Position numbers and translations under genes: made by a program. Below, one piece after another: positions 21,963 through 30,600 of a DNA stretch of 64,000 nucleotides (position 1 is its first letter; each line of letters starts with the position of its first letter). Below the pieces are notes generated by a model. The model was not told where the DNA came from. It worked only from the letters and a program-made list of their open reading frames with translations, and searched no databases. Source of the stretch: Pseudomonas sp. B21-056 (GTDB lineage Bacteria > Pseudomonadota > Gammaproteobacteria > Pseudomonadales > Pseudomonadaceae); NCBI RefSeq assembly GCF_026016325.1, contig NZ_CP087203.1:3844001-3908000 (forward strand). Reading direction: 5' to 3'.

Positions 21963-22054
21963 CTGTGGGAGCGAGCCTGCTCGCGATGACGGCGGCACAT
22001 TCAACAAAGATGCAAGCTGACCCACCGCTATCGCGAGCAGGCTCGCTCCCACAG
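21963..22054. repeat. REP pair between the MFS and FAH-family genes
   Basis: A forward REP at 21963 and an inverted REP ending at 22054, inside what looks like one transcription unit. It may stabilise the upstream mRNA or attenuate downstream expression. Confidence 0.93.
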
Positions 22055-22068
22055 GTGTCGGGGCAACC

Positions 22069-23391
22069 TCAGGTGCGCGTAGCCCCCCGCGCACTGGCCG
22101 CGAACTGATCCGCCGGCAGCACATGCTTGCGTTCCAGCAGGCGATACACCACGCCGGTCAACACCAGGCCGAACACCATCACACAGGACAGGAAGTACAG
22201 CCCCGAGGCCAGGTTGCCGGTGTATTCCTTCAATGCACCGATCACGAACGGCCCGATGTAGCCACCCAGGTTGCCCACCGAGTTGATCAACGCGATGCCC
22301 GCCGCCGCACTGGCACCGGCAAAGAAGCGGCCCGGCAAGGTCCAGAACACCGCCGTGCAGGAAAACAGCGCAAACGCCACCAGGCACAGCGCCGCCAGTT
22401 GCAGCACCGGCACCGACAGCCAGGCGCTGAGGAACAGGCCCATGGCGCCCAACACATAAAGCACGGCCAGATGACCGTAGCGATCATTCAAGCGATCAGA
22501 GCTGCGGGGAATGATCAGCAACCCGACAATGCCGAAAATATAGGGCACCGATGACACGAAGCCGGTCACCAGGTCACTGCCGCCGAACTGCTTGATCAGC
22601 GTCGGCAACCACAGGCCCAGGCCATAGATACTCAGGGTCACCGGCAGGTAGAACAGCGCCAGCAGCAAGACCCGTTTGTCCTTCAGGGCATGCAGCGGAT
22701 TACCGTGACGGGTCTGGCCGTATTCCTGCAAATCCTTTTTCAGTTCACCGCTCAGCCAGTCCTTCTCGGCCTGGTCCAGCCACTTCACCTGTTGCGGGCC
22801 GTCCGGCAGGTAGCGCAGCACCGGCCAGGTCAGCAGCACCGCCGGCAGGCCGATGACAATGAACAACCACTGCCAGCCGTGCAGGCCCAATACGCCGTCC
22901 ATGCCCAGCAAGCCGCCGGACACCGGGCCGGTGATCATCATGGCGATGGGTTGGGACAGAATGAACAGCCCCAGGATCTTGCCGCGATGGCGCACCGGGA
23001 ACCATTGGGTGATGTAGTACAGCACACCGGGGAAGAACCCGGCTTCGGCCGCGCCGAGCAAAAAGCGCATTACATAGAAGCTGTGGGGGCCCTGCACGAA
23101 CGCCATGCCGATGGTGATGGCGCCCCAGGTGATCATGATCCGGGCGAACCAGCGCCGGGCACCGAAACGCTCCAGCATCAGGTTGCTGGGGATCTCCAGC
23201 AGGAAATAACCGATGAAAAACAGACCTGCGCCCAGGCCATAGGCGGCATCGCCGATACCGAGGTCGGCGCCCATGTGCAGCTTGGCAAAGCCCACGGCAG
23301 AGCGGTCCACGTAGGCGATCAGGTACAGCAGGATCAGGAAGGGAATCAGTTTCAGCGTGATGCGACGGATAAGTCGCAATTCCTGGCTCAT
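22069..23391 (-). CDS. MFS sugar-acid transporter (ACS family)
   Basis: A 440-residue major facilitator of the anion:cation symporter group that takes up glucarate, galactonate, tartrate and similar acids. About twelve hydrophobic helices are visible. The start has LIPFLILLYLIAYVDRSAVGFAK, the loop 2-3 region includes NLMLERFGARRWFARIM, and FLLGAAEAGFFPGVLYYIT is the classical ACS helix. A GGAG lies 10 bp before the ATG at 23391. It is divergent from the dehydratase across an intergenic region with two FadR-type operator matches. The cargo is inferred to be a pentonate. Confidence 0.9.
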   Translation of the reverse strand: MSQELRLIRRITLKLIPFLILLYLIAYVDRSAVGFAKLHMGADLGIGDAAYGLGAGLFFIGYFLLEIPSNLMLERFGARRWFARIMITWGAITIGMAFVQGPHSFYVMRFLLGAAEAGFFPGVLYYITQWFPVRHRGKILGLFILSQPIAMMITGPVSGGLLGMDGVLGLHGWQWLFIVIGLPAVLLTWPVLRYLPDGPQQVKWLDQAEKDWLSGELKKDLQEYGQTRHGNPLHALKDKRVLLLALFYLPVTLSIYGLGLWLPTLIKQFGGSDLVTGFVSSVPYIFGIVGLLIIPRSSDRLNDRYGHLAVLYVLGAMGLFLSAWLSVPVLQLAALCLVAFALFSCTAVFWTLPGRFFAGASAAAGIALINSVGNLGGYIGPFVIGALKEYTGNLASGLYFLSCVMVFGLVLTGVVYRLLERKHVLPADQFAASARGATRT

Positions 23392-23483
23392 GGGACCGGT
23401 CTCCGATTGTTTTTGTTATGGAACCTCGGGGGATTTCTCTCGCGAATGCACGCCAGGACAACCCCTCCACTGAGCCGGACTAT

Positions 23484-23496
23484 ATAGTATTACTAT
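23484..23496. promoter_or_regulatory. Candidate FadR-type operator 1
   Basis: ATAGTA-T-TACTAT, a perfect palindrome containing TAGTATTACTA, an exact fit to the FadR-subfamily consensus TNGTNNNACNA. It lies between the divergent MFS and dehydratase genes, close to the AT-rich promoter segment. Confidence 0.65.
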
Positions 23497-23559
23497 TTAC
23501 CCAACAACACTTCCAAACCGCGTAAATTGCGCTTATGTTACGCTTCATCTGGAAAAATA

Positions 23560-23570
23560 TAGTCATACAA
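23560..23570. promoter_or_regulatory. Candidate FadR-type operator 2
   Basis: TAGTCATACAA also fits TNGTNNNACNA exactly, 14 bp before the dehydratase start codon, where a bound repressor would block transcription or early elongation. It shares the TAGT half with operator 1. Confidence 0.55.
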
Positions 23571-23584
23571 TAAGAGAATCGATC

Positions 23585-25321
23585 ATGTCTGATAAAAAAC
23601 CCTCCCTGCGCTCGGCCCAATGGTTTGGCACCGCCGACAAAAACGGCTTCATGTACCGCAGCTGGATGAAAAATCAGGGCATCGCCGACCATCAGTTCCA
23701 TGGCAAACCGATCATCGGCATCTGCAATACCTGGTCGGAACTGACCCCGTGCAACGCGCATTTCCGGCAGATCGCCGAGCACGTCAAGCGCGGCGTGATC
23801 GAAGCCGGGGGCTTCCCGGTGGAGTTCCCGGTGTTCTCCAACGGCGAATCGAACCTGCGTCCTACCGCCATGTTGACCCGCAACCTGGCGAGCATGGACG
23901 TGGAAGAGGCGATTCGCGGCAACCCGATTGACGGCGTGGTGCTGCTCACCGGTTGCGACAAGACCACCCCCGCCCTGCTGATGGGCGCCGCCAGTTGCGA
24001 CGTACCGGCCATCGTCGTCACCGGCGGGCCGATGCTCAATGGCAAGCACAAGGGCCAGGACATCGGTTCGGGCACGGTGGTCTGGCAACTGAGCGAACAG
24101 GTGAAAGCCGGCACCATCACCCTCGACGATTTCCTCGCGGCCGAGGGCGGCATGTCCCGCTCGGCCGGCACCTGCAACACCATGGGCACCGCCTCGACCA
24201 TGGCCTGCATGGCCGAAGCCCTCGGTACTTCGCTGCCGCACAACGCCGCGATCCCGGCCGTGGATGCGCGCCGCTATGTGCTGGCCCACATGTCCGGCAT
24301 GCGTGCCGTGGAGATGGTCCGAGAAGACTTGCGGCTGTCGAAGATCCTGACCAAGGAAGCCTTCGAAAACGCCATCCGCGTCAACGCGGCCATCGGCGGC
24401 TCCACCAACGCGGTGATCCACCTCAAGGCCATCGCCGGGCGCATCGGCGTGCAACTGGACCTGGACGACTGGACCCGCATCGGCCGCGGCATGCCGACCA
24501 TCGTCGACCTGCAACCGTCGGGGCGCTTCCTGATGGAAGAGTTCTACTACGCCGGTGGCTTGCCTGCCGTGCTGCGTCGTCTCGGCGAAGCCAACCTGAT
24601 TCCCAACCCGGACGCCCTGACCGTCAACGGCAAAAGCCTCGGCGAGAACACCAAGGACGCACCGATCTACGGCCAGGACGAAGTCATTCGCACCCTGGAC
24701 AATCCGATCCGCGCCGACGGCGGTATCTGCGTGCTGCGCGGCAACCTGGCGCCATTGGGAGCGGTGCTCAAGCCCTCCGCCGCAACGCCTGAGCTGATGC
24801 AGCATCGGGGTCGAGCGGTGGTGTTCGAGAACTTCGACGAGTACAAGGCGCGAATCAACGACCCGGAGCTGGACGTGGACGCCAACTCGATCCTGGTGAT
24901 GAAGAACTGCGGACCCAAGGGTTATCCGGGCATGGCCGAGGTGGGCAACATGGGCCTGCCGGCCAAACTGCTGGCCCAGGGTGTGACCGACATGGTGCGC
25001 ATTTCCGACGCACGCATGAGCGGCACCGCCTATGGCACCGTGGTCTTGCACGTGGCGCCGGAAGCTGCGGCCGGCGGTCCCCTGGCAGCGGTGAAGGAAG
25101 GAGACTTCATCGAACTGGACTGCGCCAGCGGCCGCTTGCACCTGGACATTTCCGACGCCGAACTCGCCGCCCGCCTGGCCGACCTGGCCCCGCCGCAACA
25201 ACTGCTGGTGGGCGGCTATCGCCAGTTGTACATCGACCATGTGCTGCAAGCGGACCAGGGCTGCGACTTCGACTTCCTGGTGGGCTGCCGCGGTGCCGAG
25301 GTGCCACGACATTCCCACTGA
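23585..25321 (+). CDS. Sugar-acid dehydratase, IlvD/Edd family (L-arabinonate dehydratase-like)
   Basis: A 578-residue [Fe-S] dehydratase that removes water from a sugar acid to give the 2-keto-3-deoxy acid. Cluster cysteines are visible in CNTWSELTPCN, LLTGCDKTTP and SAGTCNTMGTAS, the three-cysteine pattern of IlvD/EDD [2Fe-2S] enzymes. NAAIGGSTNAVIH and MKNCGPKGYPGMAE are further family blocks, and RISDARMSGTAYG is the C-terminal motif. The start at 23585 follows AAGAGA. With the FAH-family enzyme, the semialdehyde dehydrogenase and the MFS carrier it makes a complete non-phosphorylative pentonate route to 2-ketoglutarate. Arabinonate versus xylonate cannot be told from sequence alone. Confidence 0.9.
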   Translation: MSDKKPSLRSAQWFGTADKNGFMYRSWMKNQGIADHQFHGKPIIGICNTWSELTPCNAHFRQIAEHVKRGVIEAGGFPVEFPVFSNGESNLRPTAMLTRNLASMDVEEAIRGNPIDGVVLLTGCDKTTPALLMGAASCDVPAIVVTGGPMLNGKHKGQDIGSGTVVWQLSEQVKAGTITLDDFLAAEGGMSRSAGTCNTMGTASTMACMAEALGTSLPHNAAIPAVDARRYVLAHMSGMRAVEMVREDLRLSKILTKEAFENAIRVNAAIGGSTNAVIHLKAIAGRIGVQLDLDDWTRIGRGMPTIVDLQPSGRFLMEEFYYAGGLPAVLRRLGEANLIPNPDALTVNGKSLGENTKDAPIYGQDEVIRTLDNPIRADGGICVLRGNLAPLGAVLKPSAATPELMQHRGRAVVFENFDEYKARINDPELDVDANSILVMKNCGPKGYPGMAEVGNMGLPAKLLAQGVTDMVRISDARMSGTAYGTVVLHVAPEAAAGGPLAAVKEGDFIELDCASGRLHLDISDAELAARLADLAPPQQLLVGGYRQLYIDHVLQADQGCDFDFLVGCRGAEVPRHSH

Positions 25322-25334
25322 CACCACCCATCCC

Positions 25335-25554
25335 CTGTGGGAGCGAGCCTGCTCGCGAAGGAGCGGTATCAGCCACTATTACTGTGGTTGACATACCGCT
25401 ATCGCGAGCAGGCTCGCTCCCACAGTGGACTCTTGGCGGACATGATTTCTCGGACCGTCCCGAAACCCCATGTGGGAGCGAGCCTGCTCGCGATAGCGTC
25501 AGATCAGTCGACATTGATGTTGGCTATGGCACCGTCATCGCGAGCAGGCTCGCT
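25335..25554. repeat. REP array ending at the IS110 insertion point
   Basis: A forward REP at 25335, an inverted REP around 25402-25425, a forward REP at 25469 and an inverted REP cut at GGCTCGCT (25554). The missing CCCAC tail of the last REP reappears at 26735, on the other side of the IS110 element. Confidence 0.93.
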
Positions 25555-25760
25555 TGTATGGTAGGACTTGAAGGGAGGAGGAGGGACAAGGTTCGCTTCT
25601 GACTGTTAGCCGCAGTACAGACCGTGGGAGATTTTACCCCTCCTCCTTTCACACCCAAGCGCCGATAAAGAATGCATCTGGCCTAGACCGACGATAGGAA
25701 CAAGCCTGCGCCTCTGGGTGAACCCTTCAAGTGTTCAAACCTTAGCCCGGAGAGTTTTCA
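25555..25760 (+). ncRNA. Long left end of the IS110 element; candidate bridge RNA region
   Basis: 206 non-coding bases between the left junction and the transposase start. IS110-group elements are known to encode a bridge RNA in a long left end, and here the right end is only about 5 bp, which fits that group. Two short stretches could be target guides: GTGGGAG (25624-25630) complements the CTCCCAC of the REP, and AGCCTGC (25703-25709) complements the GCAGGCT on the other side of the insertion point. Folding was not computed. Confidence 0.5.
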
Positions 25761-26729
25761 ATGGCAATGCCGATTCCCCTCGTCAAGCCGATTGTGGGTG
25801 TGGATGTCGCCAAGGATGAGTTGGTGATGTATCACGCCGAAACCGATCAGCTTGAGATAGTCCCCAATAACAAAACTGCGATTAAGAAGTGGCTCAAGGC
25901 CTTGTCCATGCAGGTGGATATTGCCATCGAAGCCACCAATATCTATCACCTGGAGTTCGCCGATCTGGCTCACAAGGCCGGCTGCGTGATCTACATGGTC
26001 GGTGGCTATGAGCTCAGTCACTACCGCAAAGGCGTGAACGTGCGCGCCAAAACCGATGCACTGGATGCTCGCCTGTTGGCCCGTTACCTGAAGAACGAAG
26101 GCCAGGAACTGCATCCCTGGAACCCGCCATCGCCCTTGTATCGCCGGCTCGTAAGCCTTTTCCGACGCCGTGCGGCTGTGGTCCAGGCCCGTGTCAGCCT
26201 GAGCCAAAGCTGGGCGAACGAGCCGTTACTCAAAGCCGCGTTCAAACGCCAGATAGGCGCGATGCAACGGCTGGAAACCCTGGTCGAAAAAAAGATCCAG
26301 GATGAGCTGAAGGACGCAGGCTTGCTGGGTCAGCTCAAGCGCTGCATGAAAGTTGAAGGCATTGGCCTGTTGACCGGCGCCCGGTTGCTCACCTCGTTTC
26401 AGCGGGGGGATTTCAAAAATGCCGATGCCTTCATCGCTTTTCTGGGGCTGGACCTGCGCATATCGCAATCAGGGCGAAAACAGGGTCGCCGCTGCTTGAC
26501 CAAACGAGGTGATCCAGAAGCTCGCCGACTGCTGCACAACGCAGCGATGTCGGCAAGGCGCACGGAGCGATGGAAGGGGTTCTATGAGGCGTTGCTGGCA
26601 CGGGGACTAAGTACAACTCAGGCCATGGTGGCGCTGTCGCGCAAGCTTGCCCGCGTAGTATTCGCTCTGCTGCAGAATCAGAGCGAATACCTGCCAGAAA
26701 GGCATTTGAAGGCTAGTCATGCACCATAG
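25761..26729 (+). CDS. IS110-family transposase (DEDD)
   Basis: A 322-residue transposase. The N-terminal RuvC-like DEDD domain shows D15 (VGVDVAKDEL), E57 (IAIEATN), and D99 and D102 (KTDALDARLLARY). A helical middle leads to the Tnp_20 domain, with GIGLLTGARLLTSF, FIAFLGLD and SGRKQGRRCLTKRGDPEARR carrying the serine-containing region. The start at 25761 follows CCCGGAGAG. The frame is intact. It sits between the dehydratase and its presumed regulator, separating two genes that were probably neighbours. Confidence 0.93.
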   Translation: MAMPIPLVKPIVGVDVAKDELVMYHAETDQLEIVPNNKTAIKKWLKALSMQVDIAIEATNIYHLEFADLAHKAGCVIYMVGGYELSHYRKGVNVRAKTDALDARLLARYLKNEGQELHPWNPPSPLYRRLVSLFRRRAAVVQARVSLSQSWANEPLLKAAFKRQIGAMQRLETLVEKKIQDELKDAGLLGQLKRCMKVEGIGLLTGARLLTSFQRGDFKNADAFIAFLGLDLRISQSGRKQGRRCLTKRGDPEARRLLHNAAMSARRTERWKGFYEALLARGLSTTQAMVALSRKLARVVFALLQNQSEYLPERHLKASHAP

Positions 26730-26835
26730 AATCTCCCACATGGGTCTGCATCTACTTGAAATCGCACTAGCGACCCGCCCTCCCCGCGCCTGCTATCATG
26801 CGCAGCACCTCCTCCACAAGATCGCGCCGCCGCCC

Positions 26836-27555
26836 ATGGATTACCGCAAACCTTCCGACCGCAAAAGCATGCACGCGCGCATTGTCCAGGAGCTGGGCAT
26901 GCAAATCGTCTCCGGACGCTTCAAGCCCGACGACAAACTGCCCGCCGAGGCCTTGTTGTGCGAAGAGTACGCCGTGAGCCGTCCGGTACTGCGTGAAGCC
27001 ACGCGGGTGCTGGTCGCCAAGGGCCTGGTGTATTCGCGGCCGCGAGTGGGCACGGTGGTCAAGGCCCGTCGGGAATGGCACATGCTGGATCCGGATGTGT
27101 TGCACTGGCTGATGCAGAGCAGCCCGCAGAACGAGTTCTTCGGTTTGCTGACCAGCGTGCGCAGTATCATCGAACCGGCCGCCGCCGCCCTGGCCGCACA
27201 GTTCGCCACCGACGATGACATCGCCTCCATCCGCGAAGCCTACGAACGCATGGACGCGGCACCGACGCCCGAAGCGCTGCTGCAACCGGACCTGGATTTC
27301 CACAGCCGGATCGCCGACGCCACCCACAACGACCTGCTCGCCAACCTGTGCAACATGCTGTCGGTGGCCATCGCCGAAGCGCTCAAGCATTCCAACCAGC
27401 GGCCCAACCTGCATGAACTGGCGATGCCACGGCACAAGGCGATCCTCACCGCCATCGAGAATCGCGACGCCCTCGGCGCCCGCCATGCCACGCTGGTACA
27501 ACTGGATGATGCCCGCAGCGCGTTGAATGTGGTATTGGGCAACGACCCCAGCTGA
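26836..27555 (+). CDS. FadR-subfamily GntR regulator of the pentonate genes
   Basis: A 239-residue GntR regulator. A winged helix-turn-helix covers about residues 8-75 (GRFKPDDKLPAEALLCEEY, SRPVLREATRVLVAKGLV), and an all-helical FCD ligand domain about 85-220 with likely metal ligands in DLDFHSRIADATHN and a later conserved His in MPRHKAIL. The ATG at 26836 (MDYRKPSDRKSM) is chosen over an upstream in-frame start that would reach into the IS110 end. FadR-type regulators usually repress sugar-acid genes until the acid or its keto-deoxy derivative binds; the two operator matches at 23484 and 23560 fit this. The IS110 insertion ends about 100 bp upstream and could have changed its promoter. Confidence 0.88.
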   Translation: MDYRKPSDRKSMHARIVQELGMQIVSGRFKPDDKLPAEALLCEEYAVSRPVLREATRVLVAKGLVYSRPRVGTVVKARREWHMLDPDVLHWLMQSSPQNEFFGLLTSVRSIIEPAAAALAAQFATDDDIASIREAYERMDAAPTPEALLQPDLDFHSRIADATHNDLLANLCNMLSVAIAEALKHSNQRPNLHELAMPRHKAILTAIENRDALGARHATLVQLDDARSALNVVLGNDPS

Positions 27556-27598
27556 TCCCCCGCCGGCCGCCAAACCCGGCACACTTCTTCCCAGTCGC

Positions 27599-27618
27599 GG
27601 TGGTATCTATGTACCACC
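27599..27618. promoter_or_regulatory. Inverted repeat upstream of the large toxin-like gene
   Basis: GGTGGTA-TCTATG-TACCACC, a perfect 7-bp inverted repeat 43 bp after the FadR-type gene and 71 bp before the toxin-like gene. It could be an operator or a hairpin that ends the upstream transcript; there is no T-run. Confidence 0.4.
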
Positions 27619-27689
27619 CGCACCAGACAGAGCAGTCGATACTTTTCACGCCGTCATCCCGACGGTCATGTTTGTGAAAAGGACTTCTC

Positions 27690-30600
27690 ATGACCACCTC
27701 CTCCACCACCGACTCGATCCCCGCTTTGGCCCAACGCGTCAGCCTGCAATTCGCCAGTCGCCCGACCCTGGAACAGGTTGCCCAAGACCTGCTCGAGCAG
27801 GCTCTCAAGAAAAGAGATCCCTGGCTTGAGATCGACCTCTCCAAGACCCAATTGGCGACGCCGGATGCAGACGCACGCGGCTGGCACTTCCAGCCTTTGA
27901 TGTCCGTGGTCCTCGAGTACCTGGCCACCGGCACGCCACCAGACTTCAGCCCACGGGGAAAGCTCGACTGTTTTCTCTCCGACAACCCGCCAAGTCGCGT
28001 TTGGGCAGGCGAGCAGCGACTGGACATGCAGATCATCAGGAAATCGCTACTTGAACTGGCCTGGACCGTACCGATCGGGCTGGAGAATGCGCAGGTCCGT
28101 TACTGGAACGACGCCATCGGCAGCGGCGAACAAACCGCTACGGGCAGCCGCTGGCGCTGGCTCAGCGATGTACTCAGAAACACACTGAGCATTCGTGGGC
28201 TGCAACAGCCCGGCCTCACGGATACGGCGCGGGCGGCCCTGGACCAGATCGTCCGCTGGCCGGACCGGGCGCTACGCTTGTGTCTCAACCGACAGGCACC
28301 GGTATACGCCTACAACCTGGAAACCCGGCTCACCCAGGGCAGCACCCGCACCGTGTTGGTCGGCAGCGATATCCTGCTGGTCCGCGTCACGAACGGCACC
28401 AGCGAGTTCCTGCTGTGCAGCCCCGGCGGCGCCGTGCAGTCCTTTGCCTCCCTGGAGGCCTTCAATCAGCATTGGGGCGAGTTGATTGCCGACCAGTACA
28501 CCGTCGACACCATTACCTGCCAGCGCTACGAGATCAGCGATAACGTCTTCGAGCGCCAGGCGGCCATGTTGCTGGAGCAGCAATTGGCCGACCTGGAGGC
28601 TGTGCAACTGCCGGCCCGGATCGACCTGCCGGACCTGAAGCGCCTCTACACCGACTTGAGCGACCCGGCGCGCTTGCTGCTGGAGACGCCCCTCCCCTCG
28701 CCCGACACCTCGGCCCGCCTTGGGCCGCAGTTGCCCCAATGGCTGAAAAACGCCTCCGTCGTCGACCAGACGACATTCCAGCACTACAGCCTGGTCCTGG
28801 CCAGCGCCAAGAAACGCCACCAGGGCCAGACCTTTTTCAGCGGCATCGACGACATCAAGGCCTTTACCGCCGACGCCCTGCTCACCCGTCTGCGGCAGGC
28901 CAACGACAGCAATCCGGACAAGCTGCCATCGAGCCGCTACCAGCCCGACGATGTGCTGCTGACGTTCAGCGTTTCGGCGGGCTATCCCGGGACCATCGGC
29001 CTTACCGAGAAGCGGCAGATGAGCCTGACCGAACTGGCCATCCACAATCTCGTCGCTCGCCCCAGCGGCACCTTCAGCCTCAGCCATCACCTGGGCCAGA
29101 CGCTGCCGGCCTGGCTGACGCCGGGTTTTATAACCGGGTTGATCGAACAGGTGGATATTGGTGCGACCTATCCTCGCTATCTGCAACAGCACTTACTCGG
29201 CGAGTCGCCCCAGGCTCAGAACCGGCAACGGATCTTTGCCGAGCAGCTCCCGGCACAACTGATGCTCGAGGCCTTGAAGCAGATGCTGAACCACGAGAAC
29301 GGCATGACGCGCCAAGGCCTGCGCCTGCTGGAAGCCGTCCTGCAACCCGACGCGGCGAGCCAGCAAGTCGAGGGTCGCCCGGTGGTGATTCGCCACCTGG
29401 GTTTGCTGCGCAAGCCCCAGGCCCAGCCCGATATCGTCACCAACATGTTCGTCATCGAAGCCCAGGACACCGCCATCGGCCCGCATCTGTTGTATCGACC
29501 GCTCTACGCGCCCTCGCTGCAAGAGTTCCCCACACGCGAAGCGCTGTTGCAGGCCATCGCCGCCACCGCAAGCCTGCAGGACAGCATCCTGACCTGGTTG
29601 TCTGACTCCGCACGTCCGATCTACGCCAACGGCGGATTCCTGGAACCCCACATCGTGCGGTTCTTCACCGGTGACGAATTCAGTGTCCCCGACAAACCCG
29701 CCCCAGCCACCCTCGCCATCGACGATACCCGCGGCGAGCTGCTGCAATCGTTGCAGGAGGGCGAGCTGATGCAGTACCTCTACGGCTGCAACGCCCAAGC
29801 CCTGGTCATCCAGGCCGACCGGGATTCGGTGTCCAATAGCGAGAGCCGCTGGGCGGTGTTGCTCGAAGGCGGCGGCCTGCTGTTCAACACCTTGCTGTTT
29901 CCTTTGCTACGCGGCCCGGCCATGACTACTGTCTGGCTCTGGAACCTGATGGCCAGCGCCCAACAAGACATTCCGGCGCTGACCGGTGAGGACCCGGTGG
30001 CCCGGGAGCTTGCCGCCGTCGATTTCCTCGTCAACCTGGCCCTGCTGGTGAGCCAGCTGCCCTCCGGTCATGGGCCGGCGGCTCGCGCGACCGTGCCCGA
30101 ATCGATAAAGGAACAAACCATGCGTCCCCCCGCTCCGCGCGCCATCGCCGAGCAGTGGCCTGCACCGCAGGCGCCCACCCTCGTGGAGGGCACCGTCACC
30201 TTGCCTGACGCCCACACCGATACCGGCAGCGGGCGCCTGGACCTCGGTTTCGCCAGGGCCAGTGGTCGCCTGACGCCGGCGCTCCAGGAGCGGCTGTTGC
30301 GCTTGCAGGTAGCGCGTCCCACTTCCCCGCCCACACCGATTGAGAACGGCCCCTACAAGGGCCTGTACGTGATCGACAGTAAATGGCATGCCAAGGTTGA
30401 AGATGCCTTCTATCGGGTCACGCCTGAAGCCGGCGGCGGTGCAACCATCGTCGACCCGCTCGATCCACTTGACCCCGACAAGAACGGTCCGCCGCTGCGA
30501 GTCGATACAAACGGACACTGGCACCTGGATTTGCGCCTGCGTCTGCTCGGCGGAGCTCCACCCAAGCGGGTGGAGGCACAGCGGCGTGTCAACCTGGAGC

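Larger units (their letters stand above)
25555..26734 (+). mobile_element. IS110-family insertion sequence in a REP
   Basis: About 1,180 bp. The REP reads ...GAGCAGGCTCGCT up to 25554 and resumes as CCCACATGGG at 26735, so deleting the element rebuilds a normal REP. A CT dinucleotide occurs at both junctions (25553-25554 and 26733-26734), the core typical of IS110 recombination. No terminal inverted repeats or longer target duplication are seen, as expected. REP-targeting IS110 relatives (ISPpu9/ISPpu10) are known in P. putida. Confidence 0.85.

Noticed and set aside
25624..26740. GTGGGAGATT / AATCTCCCAC as terminal inverted repeats of the IS110 element
   Set aside because: The right match crosses the insertion junction into the REP remnant and the left one is about 70 bp inside the element, so they are not its ends; the left copy fits a guide-like stretch better.
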